A DNA stretch of 64,000 nucleotides from Lysinibacillus sp. FSL W8-0992 (GTDB lineage: Bacteria; Bacillota; Bacilli; Bacillales_A; Planococcaceae): assembly GCF_038008685.1 (NCBI RefSeq), contig NZ_JBBOZQ010000001.1, positions 2,356,001-2,420,000 on the forward strand, given 5' to 3'. The notes beneath the pieces are model-generated. The model saw nothing but the letters and a program-made list of their open reading frames with translations. It made no database searches and was not told the DNA's origin. Numbering within the stretch: position 1 is the stretch's first letter; each line of letters begins with the position of its first letter. This document shows, one piece after another, positions 25,564-35,290 of the stretch. The position numbers and the translations under genes are program-made.

Positions 25564-27851
25564 AGCATAAATGGATATATGTAGCACTTGCTGTACTTGT
25601 GGCCTCACTAGCAGCACACAAGTCAGCTTGGCTACTTGCTAGTTTACTTATCGTAGCAACTTGGCTTACTTTAAAAGGTGAAACTTTTATCATCTCCGCA
25701 CTCGTAGTAGGTGCTGGACTTCTTTCTTTCTTCTTTATTACAACTTTTCGATTGACGGAACCTTCCCCTTTACCGTCAACTTTTCAATTAACATGGACGA
25801 GCGATTATAAAATTAACGGCCAACGGCTTAGTGGTTTTGCGAGAACGGAAACAGGCGAAAAACTTTATGTCACGTATACGTTATCCTCAGAGCTAGAAAA
25901 GCATTTTTATGAAACTACATCAATTACTGGCTTTACCTATGTCGTGCAAGGAGAAATTGTAGCGCCAAATCCACCTGCACATACTTACACTTTTTCTTTT
26001 GAGAAATATTTAGTGAGCAAAGGTGCAAGGGGCATATTTGAAGTGAAGAGTTGGTCGTTGATGTCGGAGAAAAAAACAATTAGCTCTGTTCTTGCTAAGT
26101 ATAGATTTCACTTAAAAAAGCATATTGAGACTTTCTTTCCACCATCGCTTATTGCAGAAGCACAGGCGCTGCTTATTGGTTTTCGAGATCAAATGGATGA
26201 TGAGCTCCAACGAGCATATCAAAAGCTTGGTATTACGCATTTATTTGCCATCTCCGGCTTACATGTAGCGCTTGTATCATGGTTGTTTTATGAGGGGTTA
26301 TTACGTTTGGGGATTCGCAAAGAAATGGCCATAATCGTCTTACTCATCATGTTACCTGTTTATGGTGTAGTAGCGGGTGGAGCACCTTCAGTAATCCGTG
26401 CAGTTTCTGTTGTGGAACTGAGCATGTTATTGCGCTTTACGAGGTGGCATATGTCAGTTGATGATGCACTAGCCATCAGCTTTATTAGCTTTGTCTTACT
26501 AGAGCCAGGTGTTATTTTTCAAATTGGCTTTCAACTATCCTATTTAGCAACAGCTAGTCTTATATACTCGTGGGGGATATTTCAGAACAGGAATTGGTTA
26601 CAAAAATCATTTTTAATCACGTTTGTATGCCAACTACTTGTTTATCCGCTATTACTGTATCATTTTTATGAACTATCCATATCTTCGTTTTTAGTAAATA
26701 TTATTTTTGTACCATTATTCTCATTTATAATTCTACCAATAAATATTTTGATGCTTATCGCTACATTCCTCTCGACGCCTTTAGCAAAGCTATTATTTGA
26801 AGTATATGAGCCAATGCGTCATTGGCTAACGGAGGCAATCCTGTTTTTACAAGCTTTGCCATTGCAACTTTGGTCGCCGGGGAAACCTGCCTTCTGGCTA
26901 GTTTGCATAGCTTTTGTCAGCGTGCTTATTAGTTTATATTTTTTAGAAGCAAAGCACTATAGCAAAGTTGCCATTGTCCTTCTTATTCCTGCTCTTTGTA
27001 TACATCTTGCGCCTATATTATATAAGGAAACAAAGATTACGTTTTTGAATGTAGGTCAGGGTGATTGTACCATCATTGAATTGCCGTTTAGAAGGGCCGT
27101 ATACGTGGTTGATGCAGGAGGTGTACTTCGGTTTAGGCAAGAGCCTTGGAAGCTCTCAAACAGCCCCTATGAGGTTGGTAGACAGGTTGTTGTACCGTTT
27201 TTAAAAGGAAAAGGTATTCGGGAGGTGGATATTTTGATTTTGACGCATCCTGATGCCGACCATGTAGAGGGAGCAGAGGAAGTGCTTGAGGAAATAACGA
27301 TGCGTGAAATTCATGTAACACCAGGCTCATTAAATACACCTGCGATGCAAGATTTATTGGTGGAAGCAACGAAACAAAAAGTACCTGTGAAGGAAAAGAT
27401 GGAAGGTACGTCATGGCATGTAGGTTCTACAAGTTTTCACTATTTATATCCCCGCGATACGCTTTATGAAGGCAATAACGATTCCCTTGTATTATTTATA
27501 CAGCAGCAATCGTTTCGTGCATTGTTAACTGGTGATTTAGAAGAAGCTGGAGAACGCGAGCTGATAAAGCTATATGGCCAACAGCTAGCAAACATTACGC
27601 TGTTAAAAGCAGGTCATCATGGTAGTAAAACATCCAGTATAGAGCCATTTGTCGAGCTTCTACAGCCTACATTAACGGTTTTTAGTGCAGGACGTAATAA
27701 TCGCTACCAGCATCCACATGATATTGTAGTTGAGCGTTTTAAGAAGCGCCGATTAGCGACAAAAACGACCAGCATAGATGGGACAATCGAAGTCACTATT
27801 TATCGTGATAAAAGGATTGTTCGAACAGAAAAAGACCTTGTCCGAAACTGA
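25545..27851 (+). CDS. comEC: Competence DNA channel ComEC
   Basis: A polytopic protein of about 768 residues: an N-terminal DUF4131/OB-like region, the Competence domain with many helices (HLFAISGLHVALVSW), and a C-terminal metallo-beta-lactamase-like domain (FLNVGQGDCTII, LTHPDADHVEG, KAGHHGSKTSS). It conducts single-stranded DNA across the membrane. The frame is open well upstream of the first ATG/GTG/TTG (GTG 25599), which has no ribosome site and would cut into the first helix. AAGGTGAG (25531-25538) lies ahead of ATT 25545, used here as the best guess. The frame overlaps the comEB end. Confidence 0.85.
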   Translation: MWQNTIKHKWIYVALAVLVASLAAHKSAWLLASLLIVATWLTLKGETFIISALVVGAGLLSFFFITTFRLTEPSPLPSTFQLTWTSDYKINGQRLSGFARTETGEKLYVTYTLSSELEKHFYETTSITGFTYVVQGEIVAPNPPAHTYTFSFEKYLVSKGARGIFEVKSWSLMSEKKTISSVLAKYRFHLKKHIETFFPPSLIAEAQALLIGFRDQMDDELQRAYQKLGITHLFAISGLHVALVSWLFYEGLLRLGIRKEMAIIVLLIMLPVYGVVAGGAPSVIRAVSVVELSMLLRFTRWHMSVDDALAISFISFVLLEPGVIFQIGFQLSYLATASLIYSWGIFQNRNWLQKSFLITFVCQLLVYPLLLYHFYELSISSFLVNIIFVPLFSFIILPINILMLIATFLSTPLAKLLFEVYEPMRHWLTEAILFLQALPLQLWSPGKPAFWLVCIAFVSVLISLYFLEAKHYSKVAIVLLIPALCIHLAPILYKETKITFLNVGQGDCTIIELPFRRAVYVVDAGGVLRFRQEPWKLSNSPYEVGRQVVVPFLKGKGIREVDILILTHPDADHVEGAEEVLEEITMREIHVTPGSLNTPAMQDLLVEATKQKVPVKEKMEGTSWHVGSTSFHYLYPRDTLYEGNNDSLVLFIQQQSFRALLTGDLEEAGERELIKLYGQQLANITLLKAGHHGSKTSSIEPFVELLQPTLTVFSAGRNNRYQHPHDIVVERFKKRRLATKTTSIDGTIEVTIYRDKRIVRTEKDLVRN

Positions 27852-27864
27852 ACAAGGTCTTTTC
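27830..27864. terminator. Terminator between comEC and yqzM
   Basis: An 11-bp stem (AAAAGACCTTG with CAAGGTCTTTT) overlaps the comEC stop codon. It could serve both convergent genes. Confidence 0.75.
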
Positions 27865-27883
27865 CATTGGTATAAGAGGTAGA

Positions 27884-28021
27884 TTACATGCTTGCGTAGT
27901 CTACTATTACTGCGATGATGAACATAATAGTGAAGACCCCAAATGATACGCCGAAGCCAACGCCTGAATCGATAGCATCGTTACGTTTGCATTGTATATT
28001 ATTACCTTCAAATGGATTCAT
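27884..28021 (-). CDS. yqzM: YqzM family small membrane protein
   Basis: A 45-residue ORF on the minus strand: MNPFEGNNIQCKRNDAIDSG, then a hydrophobic helix. RNDAIDSGVGF followed by a transmembrane segment matches B. subtilis YqzM, which lies in the same place between comEC and holA. The ribosome site GGAGGG precedes ATG (28021). The function is unknown. Confidence 0.85.
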   Translation of the reverse strand: MNPFEGNNIQCKRNDAIDSGVGFGVSFGVFTIMFIIAVIVDYASM

Positions 28022-28190
28022 TGTCATCCCTCCAATTCTGTTACTAATTATAAGACATCGTTTTCATAAAAGCTATATCGAAAAGATGAATTCCCAACTG
28101 TGGCAAGGAATGGACACAATTTAGCTCAAAGTCACAACCGAAACTAAATCATGTATACTAGTAGTATTGCTATATGGAGGTAAAAATATT

Positions 28191-29201
28191 ATGATTTCGA
28201 CGGTTTGGAACAAAATAAAAAAAGGTGAGCTTTCGCCAGTGTATTTGATTATTGGTGAAGAAAGCTATTTTATAGATGAAACTGTAAAACGTTTAAAGGA
28301 TGCACTAGGAAATGAAGAAGAGATTGAAATGAGCACTTTTGATTTGGAAGAGTTGCCAGTTGATGTCGTTATAGATGAGGCGGATACAATCCCGTTTTTT
28401 TCAGAACGGAAGCTTGTAATTGCTAAAAATGCGTCGTTTTTAAAGGCAAGTGAAAAAGGTAAGGAAAAAATAGATCACGATGTTAAACGATTAGAGTCAT
28501 GGCTTGCAAACCCTTCAGATTTTTCGGTGACGGTTTTTATTGCCCCATATGAAAAGCTGGATGAACGAAAAAAAGTGACGAAAATGATGAAAGAGCATGC
28601 GTTCATCGTCCAAGCAGAAACACCGAAAGAACAAGATTTAGCAGTGTGGATTCAAGGGCTTGTAAAAGCGCAGGGTAATACAATTACTCAAAGTGCTATT
28701 GAGCAGCTTGTCTCAATGGTTGGATCGAATATGCTACAACTTCAGATGGAAATAGAAAAACTCGCATTATACGTAGGTGATGGTGGAGAAATTACAACGA
28801 AGCTAGTGGAGGATTTAGTAGCGAAAACACTCGAACAAGACGCCTTTAAAATGTTAAACGCGTATTTGGCACACGACCCAGTAGCAGCATTGACAATTTA
28901 CCATGATTTATTGAGACAAAAACAGGAGCCAATAATGCTTGTCGGGCTTCTTGCCTCCAACGTGCGAACGATGTCGAATGTTTTTTACTTGCTGAAAAAA
29001 GGCTACCATCCACAGCAAATTGCAAAAAATTTAAAAATCCACCCTTATCGTGTAAAGCTAATGGTTGAGCAACGCAACCGACCATCTGAAGAGAGCTTAT
29101 TGAAGGCTTTGTACCAATTAGCTGAGGTTGATTTACAGCTAAAAACAGCTGGTGGAAACCGCGAGCGTTATTTAGAACTATTTTTACTGCGCAGACTGTA
29201 A
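28191..29201 (+). CDS. holA: DNA polymerase III delta subunit
   Basis: A 336-residue clamp-loader subunit: SPVYLIIGEESYFIDETVKRL, an AAA+-like core without a functional P-loop, QDAFKMLNAYLAHDPVAAL and the C-terminal collar with LAEVDLQLKTAGGNRERYLELFLLR. It opens the beta clamp. ATG 28191 follows TGGAGG with 10-base spacing; a TTG upstream at 28167 is rejected. Confidence 0.95.
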   Translation: MISTVWNKIKKGELSPVYLIIGEESYFIDETVKRLKDALGNEEEIEMSTFDLEELPVDVVIDEADTIPFFSERKLVIAKNASFLKASEKGKEKIDHDVKRLESWLANPSDFSVTVFIAPYEKLDERKKVTKMMKEHAFIVQAETPKEQDLAVWIQGLVKAQGNTITQSAIEQLVSMVGSNMLQLQMEIEKLALYVGDGGEITTKLVEDLVAKTLEQDAFKMLNAYLAHDPVAALTIYHDLLRQKQEPIMLVGLLASNVRTMSNVFYLLKKGYHPQQIAKNLKIHPYRVKLMVEQRNRPSEESLLKALYQLAEVDLQLKTAGGNRERYLELFLLRRL

Positions 29202-29258
29202 AAAATATTTACTAGTTGGGCATGAATGGTTGTATAATGTCGTGGGGGGTTTTTGAAC

Positions 29259-30293
29259 GTGCAAACACGAATTCAGTACATGGATAGCCTACGTGCCATT
29301 GCAATTATAGGCGTACTACTTTTACATGCTGCGACTCCTTATGTCGTACTTTATGACAAAATATCTAGTTTTGATTGGCAAACAGGCATTGTATTCAATG
29401 CATTGTCACGATGGTGTGTACCCATTTTTTTAATGATTAGTGGGGCGCTTTTACTTGGACGAAAGGAAGAATCTTTAAGTACCTTTTTTAAAAAGCGTGC
29501 CAATAAAATTTTACTACCTTTCATTGCTTGGTCGATTATTTATTATGCCTGGGCAACATATATGTGGAATCCAGGGTATTCATTAAAAGAATTTCTAATC
29601 ATGTTTTTTAATGATCAGATATACTATCATTTGTGGTATTTTTATGCGCTTATTGGTATTTATCTATTAGCGCCAGTTTTTAATATATTTGTTAATCATG
29701 CCTCTAAACAAATGATAGGCTATGTGATTGTTTTGTGGATGTTATTTTATGGGGTATTCCGTTATTATTCATATATCGTGAGTAATGAATTTACATTGTT
29801 TTTCCCTTTAAGTGAGTACATCGGCTTCTTTTTACTAGGCTATTATTTAGCGAAATTTGAGCTATCGAAAAAATGGCGTGTCGGAATTTACATATTAGGG
29901 ATAATTGGTGCGCTTGAAACGATTTGGAGCACAAATGCGTTGACAGAGCAGCAAGGACAATTTTCAGGCTATGCATTTTCGTATTCCAGCCCTAATGTTA
30001 TTGCGATGAGTGTTGCACTTTTTGTTTTTGTGAAATATTGGGTCAATCGAAAAGTAGCAAGAGGAAGTTATGAAACAAGTGGGATAGTCAAGCTAATTGG
30101 ACAAACAAGCTTTGGTGTTTACTTAGTACATGCGATGATTCTAGATAAAGTCCGTCCGCACTTTTTTGAAGGAAACGAGCTCTTTGTAAAGCCGCTTATG
30201 GCGATTCCGTTACAAGTAGTAATCATTTTGGTGGTATCTACAATTATCGTGTGGATTATACAGAAAATACCATTATTAAAAAGGCTGATTTAG
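29259..30293 (+). CDS. Acyltransferase 3 family membrane protein
   Basis: A polytopic protein of about 344 residues with roughly ten transmembrane helices. It opens with YMDSLRAIAIIGVLLLHA, whose catalytic His is typical of acyltransferase family 3, and has PIFLMISGALLLG and YHLWYFYALIGIYL. Members O-acylate cell-surface glycans or export acylated sugars (WecH/OafA-like). GTG 29259 is favoured by its spacing from GGGGGG (29244-29249); TTG 29253 is an alternative. It is a separate unit between holA and rpsT, not part of the usual core order. Confidence 0.82.
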   Translation: MQTRIQYMDSLRAIAIIGVLLLHAATPYVVLYDKISSFDWQTGIVFNALSRWCVPIFLMISGALLLGRKEESLSTFFKKRANKILLPFIAWSIIYYAWATYMWNPGYSLKEFLIMFFNDQIYYHLWYFYALIGIYLLAPVFNIFVNHASKQMIGYVIVLWMLFYGVFRYYSYIVSNEFTLFFPLSEYIGFFLLGYYLAKFELSKKWRVGIYILGIIGALETIWSTNALTEQQGQFSGYAFSYSSPNVIAMSVALFVFVKYWVNRKVARGSYETSGIVKLIGQTSFGVYLVHAMILDKVRPHFFEGNELFVKPLMAIPLQVVIILVVSTIIVWIIQKIPLLKRLI

Positions 30294-30317
30294 TAGGGAA
30301 AATCGAACATAAACTTT

Positions 30318-30400
30318 AAAAGCCGCTTTGCTTTTTAGCGGGTGAGTAAGGCACGAATGTTTCGTGCTTTTACGTATCCCGCAGTAGCAAGGCGGCTTTT
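30318..30400. repeat. Long imperfect hairpin (about 83 bases)
   Basis: Nested pairs fold almost the whole segment into one stem: AAAAGCCGC with GCGGCTTTT ends (with the following TTGCT/AGCAA), GCGGG with CCCGC, GTAA with TTAC, and GCACGAA with TTCGTGC round a TGT loop. It is followed by ATTTGTTT. It could be an extended terminator of the acyltransferase, a structured RNA, or a small mobile-type repeat. Confidence 0.6.
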
Positions 30401-30435
30401 ATTTGTTTATTATTCCTAATAAAAAAATTAGAAAT

Positions 30436-30472
30436 GAAAAAAGACCAGTTACTCCTAAGAGTAAACTGATCC
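30436..30472 (-). terminator. Terminator of rpsT
   Basis: On the minus strand GATCAGTTTACTC pairs with GAGTAACTGGTC (one bulge) around TTAG and is followed by a run of T. Confidence 0.82.
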
Positions 30473-30483
30473 TTAATAAACAC

Positions 30484-30732
30484 TTACGCTTTTTTAGCTA
30501 GGCGAGACTTTTTACGAGCCGCCGCGTTTTTGTGGATAAGTCCTTTTGAAGCTGCTTTATCTAAAGATTTGTAAGCTGCTTGTAAAAGTTCTTGTGCGTT
30601 TTCAGCGTTTGCAGCAACAGCGTTTTCAGCTTTTTTCACTGTAGTACGCATTGCAGATTTAGCTTGAGTGTTAGCAGCGTTAGCTTTTTCGTTAACTTTT
30701 ACGCGTTTAATCGCAGATTTAATGTTTGGCAT
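30484..30732 (-). CDS. rpsT: 30S ribosomal protein S20
   Basis: An 82-residue basic helical protein: [29 protein letters not shown] and the C-terminal [18 protein letters not shown]. It binds 16S rRNA. ATG 30732 gives the standard MPNIKSA start; an in-frame GTG three codons earlier is part of the ribosome site GGAGGTGA and is rejected. It is divergent from gpr, as in B. subtilis. Confidence 0.97.
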   Translation of the reverse strand: MPNIKSAIKRVKVNEKANAANTQAKSAMRTTVKKAENAVAANAENAQELLQAAYKSLDKAASKGLIHKNAAARKKSRLAKKA

Positions 30733-30895
30733 ATCTTTCACCTCCTAAAATAGGTACGAGATGATATCTTCTCATTGATTTCTTGTGTCAATACAACAAA
30801 AATCATTTTAACAAACGCTAGGCTAAATTGCAATAGATAAATGCAAAGAATATTTACTTGACAGTTTGAACAAACTACAATTTGAGGTGAACTGA

Positions 30896-31912
30896 ATGCA
30901 AAACTTAAATTGGCAGCGTACTGATTTAATTGATGAATCTGAAGAGGTAGTTTTACATCAAACGAAGGAACAAAAAGATACACTTGAACAATCAAGTGGG
31001 GTTCAAATTGAAGACAAAACTGCAGGGCGTGTGAAAATTACCGATGTCCAAGTAAATGCTGAGGGTAAAAAACAAATAGGCAAAAAGGAAGGGAAATATA
31101 TAACCCTTTCCGTCCCAACGCTTACTTTAGAGGATGAAGATGGATTCGAACAGCTTGAGAAAGCATTGTTGGATAATTTTAAAACAATGCATGAATCAAT
31201 TGCCTGGAAGGAAGATGACAAAATATTAATTATAGGTCTTGGCAATAGAACAATTACGCCAGATGCCATTGGACCTTATGTTATTGATCACTTGCATAGT
31301 CTAGAGCAAATCGATGACAAATTTGTCATGTACGCACCTGGGGTAACAGGACAAACAGGATATGAAACAGGTGAATTTGTAGCAGCATTGGCAGAGCGCC
31401 TGCAACCAAAATTAATCATAGTAGTAGATGCACTCGCAACGAGAGCAAGTGATCGATTATGTAAAACCATTCAACTTACAGATACAGGTATTCATCCTGG
31501 CTCAGGTGTCGGCAATCAGCGCAAGGAAATTTCTTATGAGATGCTAGGTATCCCGGTTACTGCTATCGGAATTCCAACAGTCGTTGACGCGCCAGTTTTA
31601 ATTGCTGATGCAGTAGAGGTGATGCTACGCTCTATCGCTGCACGTGTTGCGGAACGTGGAAAGCCTTCATCTAAATTATCTTTATCTTCTTGGCGACCAG
31701 ACATTAATAAAGAACTGGATATGTCCCTTGTGACACCGATTTTTGGTGAATGGGCAACTTGGACAAAAGAGGAGCGCCAACAGCTTTTTGAGGAGACATT
31801 TGCCGCTTCCCATGCACAGTTAATGGTGACACCAAAAGAAGCAGATTATTGGATAGATAAGTATGCAACAATCATTTCAACTATGCTTATGAATTGGGCA
31901 AACGATCTATAA
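30896..31912 (+). CDS. gpr: Germination protease GPR
   Basis: A 338-residue A25-family protease zymogen. The N-terminal propeptide (about 16 residues, RTDLIDES region) is followed by the catalytic domain with ILIIGLGNRTITPDAIGP, YAPGVTGQTGYET and HPGSGVGNQRKEIS. It is made in the forespore and degrades small acid-soluble proteins on germination. It is followed by spoIIP 51 bases later, as in B. subtilis, where both are forespore genes. Confidence 0.95.
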   Translation: MQNLNWQRTDLIDESEEVVLHQTKEQKDTLEQSSGVQIEDKTAGRVKITDVQVNAEGKKQIGKKEGKYITLSVPTLTLEDEDGFEQLEKALLDNFKTMHESIAWKEDDKILIIGLGNRTITPDAIGPYVIDHLHSLEQIDDKFVMYAPGVTGQTGYETGEFVAALAERLQPKLIIVVDALATRASDRLCKTIQLTDTGIHPGSGVGNQRKEISYEMLGIPVTAIGIPTVVDAPVLIADAVEVMLRSIAARVAERGKPSSKLSLSSWRPDINKELDMSLVTPIFGEWATWTKEERQQLFEETFAASHAQLMVTPKEADYWIDKYATIISTMLMNWANDL

Positions 31913-31963
31913 AATCATCGTTCTAAAAGACACATCCCCTCCATACGATAAGGGGAGGAGGGT

Positions 31964-32806
31964 GTGACTTTGCTAAAAAAACTACAATGGTCAATTGGTC
32001 TATTATTGTTCTTTTTCGTATTACCAGTCATTGCTGGGCAACTTCCGTTCAACAAGCAAGCATCGACTCCGATCAAGCAACCAGAGGATAAACAAGTCGT
32101 GTTTGCCGCTACTAATTTGCCTGAACAAACAGCACTAGAGTTGACGAAAGAGCAGACGGAAGAACAGGATCCTTTTAAAGTATTATTATTATTTACGCAT
32201 TCACAAGAAGCCTACCAACCAATGGTGAAAGCGGTAAGCGGGAAAGCAGACGTTTATGATGAGAAGACAAATATTTATAATTTACAAGGTGCGATTGCCA
32301 AGCATTTTAGTATGAACGGTATACAGACAGATGTATTAGATGTTGATGTCATGAAGGTAATGAAATCTGAAGGCAAAACCTTTCCACAAGCTTACAACAC
32401 GGTACGTCCATATTTAGCAAATCGTTTACAGGAACAATCTTATAATTTAGTGATTGATTTGCACCGAGATTCTGCCAAGCGTGATACGACAACTATTACA
32501 CATAACAATGAAAGTTACGCACGTATTGCTATTGTTGTGGGGGCAGAACATAAAAATTACAGATGGAATACAGCTTATGCAGAAAGTCTCTCTGCTGCTA
32601 TGAATGAAATTGTGCCAAAGGTTTCTAGAGGGGTTATATCGAAAAGTGGTGACAATGTAGACGGTCGTTACAATCAAGATTTAGCCAAAGAAATGATTTT
32701 AATTGAATTAGGTGGAATAGATAATACAGAAGAAGAATTAAATCGGACAATTGCGGTAATTGGAAAAGCAATTGCTAAAAGCTTTGTGACGGAATCAAAA
32801 AGTTAA
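31964..32806 (+). CDS. spoIIP: Stage II sporulation protein P
   Basis: A 280-residue membrane-anchored amidase/endopeptidase. It has one N-terminal transmembrane helix, a linker, and the SpoIIP domain with VLLLFTHSQEAYQPM (catalytic His), LVIDLHRDSAKRD, NYRWNTAYAESLS and MILIELGGIDNTEEE. With SpoIID and SpoIIM it removes septal peptidoglycan to drive engulfment. The domain is shorter than the B. subtilis protein (about 400 residues), mainly in the linker. The start is GTG 31964 or TTG 31970; the ribosome site AGGGGAGG can pair with CCCCT upstream. Confidence 0.92.
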   Translation: MTLLKKLQWSIGLLLFFFVLPVIAGQLPFNKQASTPIKQPEDKQVVFAATNLPEQTALELTKEQTEEQDPFKVLLLFTHSQEAYQPMVKAVSGKADVYDEKTNIYNLQGAIAKHFSMNGIQTDVLDVDVMKVMKSEGKTFPQAYNTVRPYLANRLQEQSYNLVIDLHRDSAKRDTTTITHNNESYARIAIVVGAEHKNYRWNTAYAESLSAAMNEIVPKVSRGVISKSGDNVDGRYNQDLAKEMILIELGGIDNTEEELNRTIAVIGKAIAKSFVTESKS

Positions 32807-33406
32807 AAGCTAGCGTCTTGTCATTCAATATTTTAGAAACATTCGAGATAGCTAGTTATTAATAAAATAATCATATCCATGCGATGCCTTCGTCGTTGTC
32901 ACTGTTATGAAAATGAGTTGATGTAATCCATGTCGGGGAATGAATGGTAAGTGAGGGTGACTATTGAAAAAATTACCTAAAATTTTTTGTTTCAGAGGTC
33001 TTTCAATTGTTTTTACCTTGCATTATACTTTTCAAGTCAGCTCATACGCCTTATTGAATCGGGCAATTTTCGATGGTGTACATCAATGGAAAAAACCGCT
33101 TCAAAAGCATCTACCATTATGGGCAGATGCTTTTTTCGTTGGTTAATATTACGAATTTTAATGTAAAAGTAAAGTATTTTATACATACATTTGTAGTTTT
33201 TGGGGTATTTATACAAATCACAGAGGTAAAAAATTCTCAGTGAAAATTTTTTTGTTTTAGAAAATGGTTAACCTTTTTAGGTAGCTCATTCGTCTTAATA
33301 ATAGTAATGGAAATGAAGGAAAAGGAGCAGAGGCTAGGCAGTATACAAACTATTTTTAAAACTAAATAATGTTAAAAGGGTTTTACATTTTATTGGAGGA
33401 AACAGT
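32807..33406. other. 600-base gap between spoIIP and oatA-like gene
   Basis: No convincing gene is present. A 60-codon TTG-start frame (32964-33146) is rejected because a terminator hairpin lies inside it. The last 250 bases are AT-rich and precede the acyltransferase ribosome site TTGGAGGAAAC. Confidence 0.55.
33103..33136 (+). terminator. Terminator downstream of spoIIP
   Basis: A 10-bp stem (AAAAGCATCT, 33103-33112, with AGATGCTTTT) is followed by T. It is about 300 bases after the spoIIP stop, which implies a long 3' leader or an unseen transcript. Confidence 0.85.
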
Positions 33407-35290
33407 ATGTTAGGCAAGACATTAAATCATCGTTACATCCCGGGATTAGATGGGATTAGAGCATTAGCAGTACTAGCTGTAATTGCTTATCATTTTAACT
33501 TTCGATGGGCCAGTGGAGGATTCCTCGGAGTTGATATATTTTTTGTATTATCAGGTTACTTAATCACCTCAACGATTTTACCGATGCAAGGTGAGCAATT
33601 AACAATCAATTTGCGTAAATTTTGGATTGGACGCTTTCGACGCCTAGTTCCAGCTGCATATGTCATGATAATGACCACTTTCGTGTGGGTGATGTTATTT
33701 CATAAAGAGCTTTTAAATACGTTGCGAGGAGACGCCCTATCCTCCATTTTTTATTCTAGTAATTGGTGGTTTATTTATCACAAACTGTCCTATTTTGATA
33801 GTTTTGGGTCGCCTTCCCCTTTGAAAAATTTATGGTCTTTAGCAATTGAGGAACAATTTTATGTTATATGGCCAATTGTATTAATCATTGGTTTGTCTAT
33901 ATTTAAAAAACAAAGTAAATTTTCTAACATTATTTTCATTGGCGCAATTTGTTCAGCATTACTTATGGCTATCCTATTTCAGCCAGGAGCTGATCCAAGT
34001 CGTATTTATTATGGGACAGATACACGTTCATTTGAATTACTAATCGGTTGTTGGCTTGCCTTCGTTTGGCCAATGAAAAGACTTTCTACTAAAAAGCTTT
34101 CTGCCAAGCATGTTTATGAGCTCAATAGTATTGGTGTCATTACCTTTATTATTTTTATTGCCAGTATTTTGTATGTAGATGAATACCAAGCATTTTTATA
34201 TCGAGGCGGCATGTTCCTATTTTGTATTAATGCTGCGCTATTAATTGCCTGTGTTTGTCACCCAGCTAGTTTCTTAGGGAAACTACTCTCATGGAAACCA
34301 CTTTGCTGGATTGGTTCTAGATCATATGGAATTTATCTTTGGCATTACCCAATTATAGTGCTAACTACTCCTGTTCATGAAATAGGAAATCCAGTATATT
34401 GGCGTGTCGCTTTACAGCTTGTATTTATATTAATCGTCGCAGAATTATCATATCGTTTTATTGAAATGCCGATTCGTAAACAAGGATTCCGAATGTATTT
34501 CCGAAAATATTGGGTTATCAATCCGAGCAAGTGGCAAAATTTTTCGATTGCAAGAAAAATAGCAACTGCTGTTATTCCGCTATTCATTTTAGTATTTTTT
34601 ACTGGTATTACAGGGGTAGTAGGGGAAGCACAACAGGATACAAAGGAGAATTACCCTACAAATATTAAAATAAATGGTGAAGAACAGCATTCTGCTAAAG
34701 ATACGCAAGAAAAAAATAAGGTCGAGGAAGAAGTAGGAACGTCTGTGGAAAATAACGACGAAGCGTCTCAACCTGAAAAAGACGAGCCGAGTGTAAATCC
34801 TATGAAAGAACCGTATAAAGAACTATTAGCTATCGGGGATTCAGTTATGATTGATATTGCTACGCGTTTACATACGCTATACCCTAACATTACAATCGAT
34901 GGGAAAATCGGGAGACAAGTCTCACAAGCAGTTAAATTAGTTCCTAGTTACACTCGTTTCAATCAACCAAATAAAGCAGTCATTATTCAACTAGGCACAA
35001 ATGGTTATTTTACAAATGACCAGATTGATACTCTCCTTGGAGCATTTTCACAAGCGCAAATTTACTTAGTGAATACACGTGTACCACGTCCATGGGAAAC
35101 AAAAGTGAATAATGCGTTAGCAAATAAAGCACATGAGTATAACAATATTACATTAATTGATTGGCATTCAACAGCGCTTAATCACCCCGAGTATTTTGCT
35201 CCGGACGGCGTACATCTAGAACCAAAAGGGGTAGAAGCTTTATCTAGCCTTATTCAGCAAGCAGTCGATGCTCATATGAATGATGTTTAA
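33407..35290 (+). CDS. OatA/OafA-type acyltransferase with SGNH domain
   Basis: A 627-residue two-domain protein. Residues 1-400 form an acyltransferase 3 membrane domain starting with YIPGLDGIRALAVLAVIAYH and containing FWIGRFRRLVPA and WSLAIEEQFY. A Glu/Asn-rich linker leads to a C-terminal SGNH hydrolase domain: LLAIGDSVMIDIA (nucleophile Ser), QLGTNGYF and APDGVHLEPKG (Asp and His). This architecture is that of peptidoglycan O-acetyltransferase OatA, which gives lysozyme resistance. The acceptor could also be another surface polymer. Confidence 0.9.
   Translation: MLGKTLNHRYIPGLDGIRALAVLAVIAYHFNFRWASGGFLGVDIFFVLSGYLITSTILPMQGEQLTINLRKFWIGRFRRLVPAAYVMIMTTFVWVMLFHKELLNTLRGDALSSIFYSSNWWFIYHKLSYFDSFGSPSPLKNLWSLAIEEQFYVIWPIVLIIGLSIFKKQSKFSNIIFIGAICSALLMAILFQPGADPSRIYYGTDTRSFELLIGCWLAFVWPMKRLSTKKLSAKHVYELNSIGVITFIIFIASILYVDEYQAFLYRGGMFLFCINAALLIACVCHPASFLGKLLSWKPLCWIGSRSYGIYLWHYPIIVLTTPVHEIGNPVYWRVALQLVFILIVAELSYRFIEMPIRKQGFRMYFRKYWVINPSKWQNFSIARKIATAVIPLFILVFFTGITGVVGEAQQDTKENYPTNIKINGEEQHSAKDTQEKNKVEEEVGTSVENNDEASQPEKDEPSVNPMKEPYKELLAIGDSVMIDIATRLHTLYPNITIDGKIGRQVSQAVKLVPSYTRFNQPNKAVIIQLGTNGYFTNDQIDTLLGAFSQAQIYLVNTRVPRPWETKVNNALANKAHEYNNITLIDWHSTALNHPEYFAPDGVHLEPKGVEALSSLIQQAVDAHMNDV

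Noticed and set aside
32964..33146. 60-residue TTG-start ORF after spoIIP
   Set aside because: A full terminator hairpin with T tract lies inside its last codons, and the protein has no domain-like character.
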